A stretch of DNA of 64,000 nt, taken from Camarhynchus parvulus. Lineage: Eukaryota > Chordata > Aves > Passeriformes > Thraupidae. Below the pieces are notes generated by a model. It saw only the letters and a program-made list of their open reading frames with translations. It ran no database searches and had not been told where the DNA came from. The stretch is from the NCBI RefSeq assembly GCF_901933205.1, contig NC_044576.1, positions 12,309,024-12,373,023 of the forward strand. Direction: 5' to 3'. Both the position numbers and the translations under genes were made by a program. Below, piece by piece: positions 40,217-54,400 of this stretch (positions within the stretch are counted from its first letter, which is position 1; every line of letters begins with the position of its first letter).

Positions 40217-41266
40217 AAATCAACCAAACCTGACAAAACCTAACAGACCCCTAACATTTGGGTGCTGTAGCTGTTCTTACAGTTGTGCCATCTTCCCAGG
40301 GACCCTGTCTGAAAGCAGCTAGATCACACTGTAAAACTAATTTTTTTGCCTGTATATTTTGCCAGTGGATCATATGACATAATGAATAAATAGAGCCTGT
40401 GGGATCAACAGCAGCCAAAAAAGTGCTTCCGTCATTCTTCCCTGAGTAAGGGACATGACTAAGCCCATTCCACTCCTCATCTCCACTTCTCCAGAGACAC
40501 AAGGATACAGAAATAAAAGGTGCAATGACATCTACTGTTTCCAGGTAAAAGTGATTTTCTTTTCCCAAGTACAGGTACATCACAGGCATAAAACAGCAAC
40601 ATTTCAGCTTACTATGGGGAAACTGAGGCTTACCTATAACCATGTGCATAATTATTAGAAGAAAATTACTTTCAGATTTTTTTCTTGTGGCATACAATCA
40701 TGCTACCCATAGAAAAGCATTTTCATTTACAATATTTTGTTAATTTTGAATTATAGTCTAAGTTCTACCCCACATGTAGGCACACTCACTGTCACACATA
40801 CTGAAAAAGGCAAAAAAACATTAACTACTGCATCTGGAATACTTACCAGTCAGAAATGTATTTCAAAATACTAACATAATATTTAAATTATTAGTCTGTG
40901 GACTCAGTTCTCTCTGAAACTAACTTCTTTACAAAAAGAACTCCCTGCATTTCTTTCTCCTTTTTTTAATTCATAAAAATTGTGTCTAAGTTGTCAATTT
41001 TAAGTGACCTAAACTTATTTACATGCACACAGCAGAGAGTGTTTATAATGGCTCAATACAGGCAGCCCCATGAAGCAAGCCAAGCATTCCTGCTGGTCTT
41101 ACATATAATCAATGAGCCTGCAGTGCATTCACTGATGAATTGGACAATGAGACTGAGGGTCTGAGTCATATTCAATCAACTCCATTTCCAGCAGCCTGTC
41201 AGGGATGATGGCAGATCTATTTTGCAATGCTGTACACATCAACTCAGTTGGGAGAATGTATTTTTA

Positions 41267-41306
41267 TGTGTGTGTGTCTGTGTATATAAATGTGTGTACA
41301 TATATA
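41267..41306. repeat. mixed (TG)n/(TA)n alternating tract
   Basis: An interrupted run of TG followed by TA and TG again, nearly all alternating pyrimidine-purine. Such tracts can adopt Z-DNA or unwind; here it is annotated as a compound microsatellite. Confidence 0.85.
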
Positions 41307-41902
41307 AAATAAGCGTGTTGGCGTATACGTAAAGATAAATTGATGGATTTGTTCAAGAGTACATTTCAATGCAGCTCCTTGTTTGCCTTTTCTTAGCAAC
41401 TGCATGTCCACCCAGAAGCTTTTTTCCAGAAACAAGAAAATTAAAGTACAGAGAAGCATATTCATAAAGCTGTGGCCATTCAGACTGAAGATAAAAACAT
41501 TACAAGAAGATGGTAGATGCTCAGCTAAAGAGATGTGTCTCAGGGGCAGACCTCTAAATGGTCTATTAGATAGGATGAGATAGTAAATCTAATTTGCCAA
41601 AACGCAGGCGTGCTCATCAACGTTTCATGCTGTCAATATTCCATGCTAGCTTGCAGCCTTGATAGAGTTCCCATAGTAATGAGCCTGAGAGCTTGGGAGG
41701 ATTTGGCTATTCTCTAGCCAGTCACCCTTTGTCTCACCAGTGAATTAGAGCTCCAGAATATGCTCCACACACTGGCTGAGCAAACAGCCCTTCAGGTGGC
41801 AGAGCTATGGCAACTGACCACTGACGTAAAATGCAGGAGCAGCTCCAAGAAACACATACTTCCTAGATTCTCTGTGCTGGAAGAAAAAAAAGATGAAACT
41901 AA

Positions 41903-41920
41903 TTTTTTTTTTTTTTTTTT
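41903..41920. repeat. poly(T) tract, 18 bp
   Basis: Eighteen consecutive T residues. Confidence 0.95.
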
Positions 41921-42610
41921 ACTTTTCAAAGTTCCAAATATGGTTTCATTTGGACTGTGCCTTGGAAGGAAGTAGGCTGCATTCTAAGAAACAAGCATTA
42001 AGAAAAGTTGTGCTGAGGTTCTAGTTTTTTTAACTTGGGGATTCTCCTCTCTTAATGTTTCTTAAACTAAAGTTTTCACCTCTTAAGCTTAAGCCTTCAC
42101 CAAATTCAGGTCCCAGATCTTCTGCAGGCTTGTTTATCAGACTTCAGGATTCCGATTTCATACTGCTGCATCTACTTCAACAGAATATTTTGAGAAATAT
42201 TTAACACAACTTGCAACAAATGCTTCTCGCAGAACAAAAGTACAAGCAAAACAAAATAAAAAAAACAGAGAGAGTACACAGAGTACTGGAGTGACATGTG
42301 GTACACTGACCAACCCTATTTTTTGTTTCTGAAGGATCTTTTTCCATTTCCTTTTGAGAACCATAAGTGTGTGCTTCTGTGGGCCACATTAACAACACAC
42401 TGGTACCAAAGCAGGAGAAAAACTCTAGAGCACAATCTCTCCCTTCTTCAATTCTACCTGCTCCAATGCACATGAAATTCCCTAGTGAACTTACCTAACT
42501 CATTAAGCCAGCAATTAACTAACTCAGTGCCAAAAAAGTAGGTACTAACACAATGGAGGAGCATGGCCAGAAGCAGACAAATGTAGTCATAAACTCTCAT
42601 AAACCAGTCA

Positions 42611-42624
42611 CTTTTTTTTTTTTT
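42611..42624. repeat. poly(T) tract, 14 bp
   Basis: Fourteen T residues followed by ACAG, so it also resembles a polypyrimidine-tract acceptor. No exon could be recognised to its right. Confidence 0.85.
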
Positions 42625-42877
42625 ACAGCCTACTGTCCATAATGCTGTCTTATCTAATTTCCTAAGGCGAATCTGGGGAAAGAGGGTATCTGGATGATAC
42701 TATTCTAGCCTTCTGGTCATCAGAATAGCCTTATTTGACCCAGATGCAAATGATGGGCATGATCCAATGTGAGTGATTTTTCTCTATCCCACACAGGAAT
42801 AGGGAGTCCTGAAAAAAAACCCTTTGAAGAAGAAGAAGGGGTAAAAAAAAGTCTCTACCTGGACAAATCCAGATATC

Positions 42878-42913
42878 CTTCCTGGATATCAGAATGGCCA
42901 GATATCCAGGAAG
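42878..42913. repeat. perfect 13-bp inverted repeat (hairpin, 10-nt loop)
   Basis: The arm cttcctggatatc (42878-42890) is the exact reverse complement of gatatccaggaag (42901-42913). A third related word, 'ccagatatcc', lies just upstream at 42869-42878, so the arms may come from local duplication and inversion. Function unknown. Confidence 0.75.
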
Positions 42914-45084
42914 TGGATGCAAACTGAATTCCCTGCACTCAGCCAAGAGAAGTTTGTGCAGTATGAGATACTCAGCTGACAGTATCTGTAGGTGTTACCA
43001 CAGCGTTTTCCTGTGAGGAGCACCACTCATCAAGGTTCAGTGTAGGGCTGTTCTGAGGTTTTTTTCACCTTCTAAATAAAATCAGATGTTAACTTGCAGG
43101 CCTGTTGTAGAAAAGCAACTTCTGAATTTGTTGCCACTCAACAGAATCAGGCTCAGAGTAGAGGTTGGACTTAAGACAACAAAGGTCCAAGCCCTATCAG
43201 TAAAAGGGAAGCAAGTTACAGAGTACTAAGGCAAAACTGAGGTCCATAATAGTACAACATCATACATTAATTGCCCAAAGTTCTTCCAATAGCTACTGCA
43301 AATGGCTGATCTTAGCCTCCTGTTACAGAGAGCTATAACACCATTAAAAATGCATAGTCCTGGTGAAACCTGTACTGAGAGTCATATTAGCTTTTATGGA
43401 TGTATTAAGTACCTGACATTGCTTGACAATTCACTTGAAATAGAAAAGAAAAAACACCTTCTGCTGCTGACAAACTCCTTGAAAATTTGTACTTTTTGTA
43501 TCAAGACATCATTTTTTCCAGTAAAGACAGCAATCAACTTGATAAAAAATTCTAAAAGAAGGCAGCAGCAATAAGCTTATGGCATGAAATAAAAATCACC
43601 TTTCACACTAACTGAAGAAATAAAAAACCATTTTCCCTCTACCTCTGACACTTTTGCAGGACTAAGTCAGCACAAAGGCTGTACTAAATGCTGTTAAATG
43701 TTCTTTAAGGAAGAACTTTCACCAGGACGCTGTGGTAAAAGGTCAGAAAGACGGCGATTTCAGCAATGTCCTGCTCAATGGACTTAGAAACAGAAGTTCA
43801 CACATGTGTATTCTCCTAATTATATTTTAACCACACAAAATGCTTTCACTTTACATTTTTTTAAGATAGTGCAGATTTTTCAGATTCTACTGTGGTAGAT
43901 CGAGAGCTTATTAATGCATCAGAATACCTAGATTCTGCATGCTGAAGAATATGCCAGAACAACATGGGATGTTATGAACAAAACAGTATCTCTAAATATG
44001 AAATCATAACCTTAAGTAGATGGTGGGTTTTACTCTGTTTTATACTAGAATCAACAGGAGTTTTGACAATCTTGAATTTTGCTGGTACTGCCAAAGCCAA
44101 CAGTATTTTATAAAAAACAGTAGGATTTAATGCCTTCTTATAACCAAATAGAGCACACAATATCTTCTGTCTGGGAAACCAGCAGAGGAGCCCTTAAACA
44201 CAAAAGCACTTCCCGTACTTTGTTTAGGGACATCTCAGCAAAGAAAGTAGATACAGATTTTCCTAAGAGATATCTGAACAGTGGGGAAAGAATGGTTCAT
44301 ACTTACAATATTTCAAAGCAACAAAGCAAGAAGCATGAGCCACAGAAGGAGAATTAAATAAGGAGGTAGTTCACATACATCTCTGGGTGAGTCACAAAGA
44401 GAAAAAAGTTAGGTCAGACAAACTGTGTAAAGGTGGTAACAAGGAACTGTTTAGAAGCTACCTGAGGCAGTGAATAAGGCATGGATTTCAACTTGAAAGG
44501 TTTATCTTCAAACAAAACTTTAGGGTATGTGCAATAAACATGAGGTTCTAATGTTGAAATCCATTCAAAGGGCATTTGAAAACATCTGATGTTCATATTT
44601 CAGTTTTCAGCAAGCCTCTGAAGTTTTGATCCGGCACTTTTATCTTTACCTATTCCTCACTGAGTTTGTAAGAGCCCTCATTTTCCTAGTGTACAGTTCT
44701 CTGCCTAGTTTTTTTCATTGGGTAGCTGACTCCTGCACTTGGGTTGAACCATTTCTTGTTATTGCCTGAATAGAGTTTGCAGTTTGTCCTTTTCTAGCAC
44801 AAAGCAGTGGCTCTTGTGTATGCTCATTGGTTTGCAGGCTACCCAAGCCTCATATATCCACCATGCTGCTTTTTTAGTCCCATTTTGGATTATGTCACAA
44901 TTCAGTTAACACAGGTACAGCAAATTTGTTTCAGAATCATTAAAAAATTTACAAAGCCAAATTACCCCAAATAAATAACCACTGAAACCAATGTATAAAT
45001 AAGTGAAATTGTATGTAACTAGCTCTGAATTCCCAGTGTTTTTAAATACCTGGGATATTGTTTATTTGTTTTGTGATCTAGGTG

Positions 45085-45113
45085 TCTAATTAGATTTGTT
45101 TTCTAATTAGATT
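45085..45113. promoter_or_regulatory. duplicated palindromic TAATTA site
   Basis: The 12-mer tctaattagatt occurs twice, at 45085-45096 and 45102-45113, with starts 17 bp apart. Each copy contains CTAATTAG, a palindromic form of the TAATTA core bound by many homeodomain proteins. The duplication is seen; factor binding is inferred. In AT-rich DNA single TAATTA sites are common, but an exact 12-bp duplicate at this spacing is less so. Confidence 0.35.
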
Positions 45114-45370
45114 CTCTAGCCCTATACCCATAGCTTGTTGGGGAGTTGCTGGTTATGTAGGCAAACAAAAAAGCCTGCCACCATTCCCATTATATCTAGA
45201 ATACAATATTCCATGATTTACAAAGAATGATGCCTTAAAACTAAAACTTGCCTAACGAGTTTTCATTTCAGGGCATTTCCTTTTCACCTCCTCCCCTTCC
45301 TTAATTACAGCTTAAGAAAGAGATATATTTGATTTCTTCAATAGAACAATAGCTTGAAAAAAAACCAACC

Positions 45371-45428
45371 AAAAAAAAAAAAAAAAAAAAAAAAACAAAC
45401 AAACAAACAAACAAACAAACAAAAAAAA
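45371..45428. repeat. poly(A) 25 bp followed by (CAAA)n
   Basis: Twenty-five A residues (45371-45395) run into about seven CAAA units and a further A run, ending at 'ccccc'. It resembles the A-rich tail of a retroposon, but the left neighbour shows no recognised retrocopy and birds have few A-tailed retroposons. The long simple tract is likely to vary in length. Confidence 0.95.
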
Positions 45429-48400
45429 CCCCCAAATGGTTGATGTAATCAGTAACTCACAGTTTCCAAATATTAAAATTTATTTTCTAATTTTTCACAC
45501 GGTGAGACTTGACAGAATACACCTGGTTTTTTTAACTGCAGCTACCACCTTGGTAAAAAGACAATCCTGGGCTAATTTCAGCAATCTTGTAACAGACTTG
45601 ATGTTTGGACTGTTCTTCTACAGGAGACATTCTGTCCCTGCGAGAACTGTGGACGTGGTAACCAACAGCTGTATCACCATGAACATTATCTGCAGAATGA
45701 GAAAACCTGGATGCTGCAAATGTTACAGTCTCAGAGCTGACATCCAGGGAAGTCTAAGATGAAGGAAATACAATGCCTTTCACAGTTGTGTAGTGTCACA
45801 CACATGAATATTTTCAATACTTTCATTACTACTTCAGTAAATGCAAACTTGCTGCCTATATCCAAAGTGTTGCGGTTTGGTTTGCAAACACCTCCCTTAT
45901 TTCACATGATACCATGAACCAACAAAGATTCGTCACATGGCTCCTAATGACAGGGCAGAAATCTCCACAAAACCTAAACATTTCCCTGCCTTGATAAATG
46001 AGACGTCCGGATTAGCAGTCTACAGATAGCATTGTCAATAGTCCATTTCTACATTTTTCAAGTATCCTTATTCTTATGACAGGAAATCAGAGGAAGAAAA
46101 AGTCCTAAAAAGAGATGCAGGAGATATTATTAACATCTCTGGCAGGTGAGCCTGATACCCAATGGGAAAAGAAATGTAAAATATTTTGTTGAAAGATATG
46201 TAACTAATCATATTTGTCACTATAGCAAAAGCAGAGAGACTTCACCAAGAACAGAAATGACTCCCCAGTCATCAGAGTAGAAAGCAGAAGGGTTTAATGG
46301 TGTCAAGAAGCTATGGAGCCTGTCACACAAACTGATCTGAGAGTAAATGATAGACATTTGATTTAACTACTCCATCTACTGGCAAATAATTATGGCTAGT
46401 GTTGAGATACAGGAGTTGCTTACATAAAGCTTTGTCCACAGAAAAGATTCAAAGAGGTATTTTTCTCTTCCCTGAACAAGTAGCAAATGCATTATCATCA
46501 GTGTAGTTTCTTGTCAGTTTCCAGACCCTGGGGTTTACATTAACACCATATCCCAAATGACACAGTTTCAAGCTCAGTTTTACTTGAAGGGTGTGAAGAT
46601 TTTTTCAGTATAGGTCATAAACACACAAGATTTATATGACCTGCATCATGATAAACTTAACTTTTATTTGTAGTCCATCCAGTTGATTCTTACTTTGATT
46701 GCCTGGGAACGCAGTAAATCTTATGGCAGATTATTCAAAGCTTCTCCTTAGCACTCTTCATCACAGCCAGTGTGTTAAGCTACTGTGACTTCAAAAAACA
46801 CAGATTTCAATTTCTTTTCTCTTAAAGGCAGTAGAGTAGCAGAGGTCTGCAGGAACACGCACCAAAGACCTACAAGAGTTAAAATCATCTGAACACAGGA
46901 ACTGGAGACTTTCTTTCCTTCAAATAAAAGTCTCCTAATAGTTCATCTTCTCCAAGATGTGACATTGTCTCTGAAACTTCACCTTTCCTACCCTGAACAT
47001 CAGGGCATTCATAACTTTATGTGTTATATTTTTACATAATTACTGTTATGGAATGCTAGTAAGTCTGCATTGCCACATGCAATTAGTTAAATTACCTATT
47101 TAGTCTTTTCTGCCTTTATTTTCTGAGTCCTTCATGTTCCTAATTTTTGAGTTGTCTAATGTAAATTCAACACAAGAAAAGAGGCAATGGAGGAAGGAAA
47201 TTTGTGAACCACACCAAATCCTCTTCTGTACTCCTGTCTAGACTCCCAGGAAAATGTTGCCTGGGTATAGAAACCACAAACACACTGTCATGCTCCTCTC
47301 AAAGGTCCAGAAAAGGTTTGCTATAGTTAGGGGAGCAGGTTTTGGAAGGAGAGGAGGTGACAACTGAAGCACGCTATTGGTTGTGAAGTTAAAACCAACA
47401 ACCAACCCCAAGACAGCTGCTGGAAATGTGAAACCACAGGTAACAATGGGCTTTCTGCCACTTCTGGGAAATTTCAGCCCTTGTAGAAGTATGGGAATAG
47501 AGCATGAAGAAGAACAACAGAATTAGAGAATTAGCTTTTATCTCCTATATCATCTCTGGAGACACTTCTGCAAGTCCTGGAGCTGCAGCTGAGATAAGAT
47601 AATTAGACCTTATAAACACAAAATACAATTCTATATCCACACACCACCATCTGCACCCTTTCCTAGAGATTTGGTCCATGAAATGAAAGTTCCTAGTCAC
47701 AAGATTTTTTTTTATCTTATGCACTGTCCAACAATTTTCCCTAAAGCTACTTACTATGGATAAGTACATCCTTGATAAGACAAATGCAATTTGGAACATA
47801 CTCACTGTTACCTCCAAGGGGACAAAGCTGATAGATTTAGACCAAGAAGCACCAACTCAGTTATGTATTTCATTTCACAACTATGCTCAACACAAATGAA
47901 AAACATTGGTATAATAAGATTCAAATTGTACTAAGGGCAGGAACTGCAGTCCGATCCCCAAAATCCTTTCAATTTAAGCAAATATGATGGCTTTTAAGAA
48001 CACTGTTTGACAAAGAATAAATAACAATGATCAACCAATATACTTCCTATAGCTTTGTCAATTATTGTTTCATCAGGGTTTACAAGTTTGTGGTTTAACA
48101 CCTTCTGTGTGATGATTCTGGAGGGTTTGATCTGTAGTTTTACTTTACACTCCCAGGGTCAAAACAAACTCTGGGATATGTTTGGTTGCAATAGTAACTA
48201 TTGGTGTGTTTTGCATAGTTAAAGGTTTACACAATATAAATTGGGATTACTGATGACAGTCAGAAAAAGGGCTGTTGGTTTTTAAATAAAAGTTAAAAAA
48301 GCTCTTGAAATTTTTGCTGGATGTTGCCACAGGAAGGAAAAAAATGTTGTACAGTAAAACAACAAACTTTCTCCTTTTCCATAGCTTTGAGATCCAGACA

Positions 48401-51400
48401 GGGAATGTGGTGAAGCTCCCTCCTCCTCCTCCCCTCACAGTGCACCCAGCAGGGAGCTGTACATGTACGTGCAAGCTTCAGCCCTGCTCCTGGGTCTCTG
48501 CTTAAAGCATTACACTCATGTGCCAAGTTCAGTGTTTAAACAAAACACTGGTTTGTTCCTTTAGCAAAAGCTATTCAACAGGATAAGAAAAAAAGTGTGT
48601 TGATTTTCAGTGATGATTTAAATAGCCACATATGTTTGCAATGTCTATTCTTCTGGAGAAAATTTTTGCACTGGAATATTGGCAGCTCAGGCTCTGACCT
48701 CAGGAACATCTCTCATGGTTTCAGAAGGAATCTCCGCACCTCTTGTGTTTAAACAAGATAGAAATCTTGTCCACATTTCAGGTGTTTCCCACTGCTTTGA
48801 GACAAGTGAAAGTCTGTTCCACTGAAATCAACAGTAAATGTTTTAACAAGGATGGGACAGGGGTTTTGCTGAATTTCACTAAATGGTTCCTACCATCTGC
48901 AGGCTCAGTGGTTACGAACGTAACTTCAAAAGGAGTACATTCAGATCCTCCAAGTTCAATAAAAAGGAGATGGACACCTAAGTGACTTCAGCATTTAAAA
49001 AAAAATCACCTGTTCTTCTCATACAACTGTAAATTATAGACAACCTTTTCCTCTAACTTCTGCAAAAAAAAAATCAACCACATGCTTCATGTCTCTGTTA
49101 ATATATCAGATTTTAAGTGAAATTACAAAAACTCCTTGACCAAAGCATTAGCATTGTTAAATGAATCAGGTGAGAGTTCATGGATCTACATTTTTTCCTA
49201 AATATATTCAGGCAAAATCTTTAGGCACCCTGAATCTGGATTTGAACATGGATTCATTTGAATGGATAATGCAGACAGTCAGGTCTGGTTTCCCTGTCAG
49301 GAGCCAGAGGATATCCCTGATCTCTGAGTGTGAACACAATCAGTTTTCTGTGCACTCTCCCATGGAGATTTCAGGCTGATTCTTTGTTCAGATTAAACAA
49401 TTTTTCAGTTGTCTTCTCTTTCTGTGGTGGTCTCTGAAAATAATACTATTTAAAATTACAGCATTTTACCTCAGCAAATGCCTGCAGGCAGCAGAAGCAA
49501 TCATCATTAATTAATTGGTAGAGGTGGAGAAAGGCGAACACAGGCCGTGTTAAGATTTATATCAGACCCAGGAGCACATCTCCTCCTCAACCTTTATTTG
49601 TTTTCTCAATATGTGTCTAAAATGTGCAAGTCTATAGCTCCCAGCTAAGGGAAAAAACCATAAGGGAAAAAAACACAGCACCTTTAGGAATTTCTAAAAA
49701 TTTTATCAGGAAATCCCTATGGATTACTGACAGTCCCCTGCACTTGTGCATTATCTGATTCAAATTAGCCTCTTGAACAGCACACAGAACTTGAGCTCTA
49801 AAAAGGAGCTTTATAGAAGTCAAGAGCAACAGTCAAACACAAACTGTGTCATCCAGACTGTGCATAATTATATTATGAATTACTATTAACTGTTAACACA
49901 CAATTGTCAGCTATTAGCCTAACTGTGTTGCAAGAAAATTATCATATATGGAAGAAATTAACCCTCTCAAATCCTTCCAGTGAATACTGGAGTAGCTGTA
50001 CTGTCTCTTTACTCTTCTGCCATAGTTGGAGCAGCACTATATCTTTTGTACTTTTGGCCAATGTGCCCTTGCATCAGGCCCCTTTTTCTACCTGTGTCAG
50101 TCTAAATAGGGTAAATGCCAGAACAAAGAGTGCAAGAAATAAGCACAATTGTCTGTATACACTCACAAACCACTAACTACAATTAGATCAATTTTTATGC
50201 ATCCTGTTATTAACAGAATATTTAATTTTGCAAAATAGATTTGAAAAAGATATTTTCCCCTATTTTATTGCCATACACATGTTAAAGAAATGTGAGAGGT
50301 ATACCTCAATTTGGTACACATTAATCTGGCTATTACTTGCAGACTCAGACCATTGGACTTTTCTATTTCATTGAGAGTTAAGACAAAAAGCAGAATTTTA
50401 AAAGAAATAAAATTATTTCACAATGAAGAAAACACTATCTCAGATATGTTTTATGCCTTATTTTTTGAACTTTTTTGCAAGAGTTTGGGCATGTTACGAA
50501 TTTCAGCTAGTGCAAAACTACTGTAGGAGGCCAGAAAGAGCCGTTTCAATTATCTCTTCTCTCTCACAACACACAAAATACATGTCTCCACCAGTAGTTT
50601 CTGTATCAAGATCAATCTTCAAATTGAACAGCATTTATTTCAAAAAGGCAGTCAAGCTTTAAAGAATTCAGTAACACATGGTAAGGGAAAAAACCCAAAC
50701 CACAACCAGAAGTAGAAAATTAAAGGAGAGCAGCTATTACAGACCTAAAAACATGCAGTTCATTCCTGTACCCTCAAGGCGGCATTTACTTTTACCTGAG
50801 CAGCTTGGGGTTTATGTTTATCTAGTTGGTTCTTCAATTCCCTGTGGGATGTTACTTCCACAATCTCCACTCCTTAGTTTAGGAGACAGATAGATAGCTG
50901 CTTTTTTCTAAACAAACAGCTGAACATGACCTATATCAATGGCATCAAACACATTCCTTTGGTGTGGATATAAAAAGAACGTGACCTTAACTTAAAATGT
51001 TAAGGGATTTGGAGCCAAGTCTTTCAGTTTTAATTATTCAGATATCCTTAAAATATTTAGATTGATGACATTTCTTATGAAAGACTGAAGGTAGACTGGA
51101 CAGAATGGTGCATTTTTTCCCCTCATGTTGCACAAGACTCTGGTAAGTTATTTATTGTTGCAACTTCAAAGTAACTCTCATTTAAAAGTTAGAATGTGTC
51201 TGAACAGTTCTGGATTTCTCATAAGGTAGTTCAATGCCATCATGATCTGAATTATCAATCCACACCAAATTCCTGAAATAATTCTGTGCTACTGGAAACA
51301 TACTCTGCCGTGAAAACCGATTTCCAAACCAAGTTGTCACTTTATACTGTGAATTATTCAAACTTGTTTTTATATGCTTCATAGTACTTTGCACATATAT

Positions 51401-54400
51401 TAATTGCAGACAGTAGGGGACACTTGGTGGAGGGGAAGCCAAGGCGGAGTTTAGAAGGCCTTGAGCCATTGTTGGCCCCTGGAAGGATCAAATAGGCCTC
51501 ATTACCATACCTCATTTCCCCACTGGTGATAGTAATGCTTCATAAAGCAGAGCTTTCCAAGCAGAGAGGAAAATAAAAAGCAGCAGCTGTTTTACCTTAA
51601 ATATGGAAATTTTTCTTCCTGCCACTCAAGCAGACCCCAAATACACCTCCCCCTTTTCCCAGATAAAGGTTTTGTCTATGAATTGCATCACTCAAACACT
51701 GAGATTGGTCTTTTTGGGTTTTTTCTTCAGAGCAGCCCCAGACAAGCGGGAACATTACAACTTTCAAAGCTTAGCTATATGCTACAATCTTTTTAGGTCA
51801 GGTCAGTTTGAACAGGGGTTGTGTATGAAGGGGGGAACAACAAACATATTTTAACTGTCAGTTGGAACTGAAAGAAACAGCATGAAAAGAGGCAGCTTAG
51901 CTATTGGTTTTGAAGCAGTGGCATTTGTCTGTGAGCGCATAGCCTACGAAAGGCGACAGGTTCTAAAATAATGGTACTGGAGCAGGCACTGAAATGTAAA
52001 ACATATGTCACACTTCTCCCTGCTCACAGAGAGCTTTAAAATATTTATAATGCTGCACCTTTCCCTGAAAGGTTTCTGCAGCATTCTTGGGGTCATGGGT
52101 AGGTGAATCATCTCCCTGGAACTGCCAAGCTGATGCAGATTTGTTCCTCTGCATAAAGAGAAAGGCACGAAATTTAAGGTGCAAAGGCACGGCTAAGCAG
52201 CAGCCCTCAAAGAACTATTTTGGCAATATGCATTCATCCTGGTGCAATGTTTGCTACCTCAACTGGATTTTTTGTTTTAAACTACTGCTTCATTCACAAC
52301 ACAGGCTGAAGCAATGATATTATTACTTCCCTATCTGAGAATACAACAAATTTGTCAGGAAAGTGAGATATAGGGCTTTAAATTAGGTAAAAAGGAACAC
52401 AGAGCATTGGTGTGTCTCTGTGCATCCATAGAAAAGAACACAAAGGTAGGTGATATGCTTTGTTTCTTTATCAATGTTCTGTAGTGTGCATTTGATTAGC
52501 ATTGGAGAGGAAATTTTTTAAGAGTAAAACTAAAAGGGACATAATCTACTTTTTCATCTAAGGAATTAGAGGGTCTTAAGAACCATCTGCTCACAAAAGA
52601 TTTGAACTGTGGACAAACACATCTCTCTAACCCCAAGCTGCAAGAAACTAAAAGGTTGGCCTCTATTCACCAGGCATGTAGAAAGGCTCAGATTTCCAAA
52701 CTAAAAAGCTTTTTAGCAGCTGATGTAACAATCTTTTGGCATCCAAAAAACCTGGAAGTCAGTTAAACACAGGCAGATGGGATGTATGTACAGAGTCTCA
52801 TAGGAATACATGAAAAAGTTCCTTTTGAGTCAAAATGAACCACACCCAGTCAAACACATGCATCCTGCTAAAGACCTGTCTGAAACCAACATATTGTGGA
52901 CACGTTAGTCAAAAATGTGGGGAAAAAAATGGTTGAAGGCATGTCCTGGTCTCTAATTCACACAGTGATTTGGAGGATGTATGGATCTCACTAAGAATAA
53001 AGGACAAAATGTTTCAGTGATTCCTTGTTCTGCTTGCCTTCTGTTACTAGCAAGGGCACTAGCAAAATTTGTAGAGGTTCCTTTAGAGTGGCACTAAAGC
53101 ACCTCTAGAAGTTACTGCATTTAGTTAGAACTGCAGTATTACAAGTATGATCAGATTTATGACTGAGATGAAGCTCAAAATTAGTTCAAAAGAAATTGTA
53201 GCTGAGTATATCAGATCACATTTTATACAACTTTGCAGCTCTCAAGATGGCACGATACTTCCCAGATAGGCCAGAGAATGCAGCTGAAGCAGAACTTGTG
53301 CTGCCACAGTGGACATGGATGTCATCCATTCTCCCAACCGGAGGTGATAGCACTGCAGTTCCCAGACAGCCTCAGCAGGTTTCCCTTCACTTCCTTCTTG
53401 CCTGCAATCAAATACTATTTCCATGCTGTGAGACACCAAACAAATAGTCAAAATAGAATACAAGAATGAAACAAAAGTGTGACCCAGAATCTGGAGTAGG
53501 GAATATTTTACTAACAGGAGTGGGGGAAAACCTATAGGAAACTGTATGAAGATTGGTTTGGACTGTGCACATTAGATTCAGAGATAAATGAGCAGTATTA
53601 GCACAGATATTAAAAATACATTGTACATTCCTGTCTGAAATCCTTTGAGTGTGGTCCTGAGCAATTCCTCTTTAATTTTTGCTGCTGCCAGGGTGTTGAC
53701 TCCTCAGGTTTTATGAGCAAAAGTAGGATTACATACATGTAAGGAAAATTGCATATAAAATGCAACATTTCCAAAATAACATGCACGGCGAGGGAGTAAA
53801 TCATGAACTGTCCTGGTGTAGGTTTCTAGATATGATCGACAAGAACAAATTAGATCACTCCCTTGGTACAGCAAATTATGCTCACCAGGCCACTCCTTAG
53901 AGACAGTTTTGTTCCTCGCAGATTTACAGGTGTCAGCCTGTAAAAAAGGCTAATGGCTTTCTCTAATAATGTTCTTGTTTTGAAAAAGGGAAAAAAACAG
54001 CATCATTGCTGTGCTCCACCACACAAGATGAAAGGGGTGGAAAAGGAAGTTGCACAAATTTAAGAAACACTTCAAGCTTATTCACTGAATAAGAATAACT
54101 CAATACTGTTCTAGTCTGTGAATTTCTAGTGCATACAAATTTGAGAGCATGAACTTACAATTTCAACATTGCATATACTTCTGTGCAAAATTCTGACCAT
54201 TGAGACAGGTATGAAAACTCAAATATCAAGGATATATGAAAACACCTGATAGACATTTAAACATGTAAAAATATTCACTGAATTTTCTTCATCTGCTCAC
54301 ATCTTACTTCTGCCTAAATTCTACCAGACTAGAAGTTAGAAAATAGATTCCAATAAAATTCATATATCCTACTGAATCCAATGTTAAGACTCCTCACAAT

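Larger units (their letters stand above)
34683..42877. other. AT-rich non-coding DNA, no gene recognised
   Basis: The minus-strand frame at 40251-40697 (148 codons) is the longest in the window. It has no recognisable domain and no flanking splice signals; one frame of this size is about what chance allows. The words 'tatggggaaactgaggct' at about 40614-40631 inside it are reminiscent of a MIR/LINE2-type repeat core. Simple repeats lie at 40163-40216, 41267-41306, 41903-41920 and 42611-42624. A G-rich run (ggggcggggggtg) lies at about 39200. Confidence 0.65.

Noticed and set aside
40251..40697. 148-codon minus-strand open frame, longest in the window
   Set aside because: By a rough estimate about one frame of this length in six frames is not surprising at this base composition. 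No domain, splice or codon-bias support, and the region contains a MIR/LINE2-like word.
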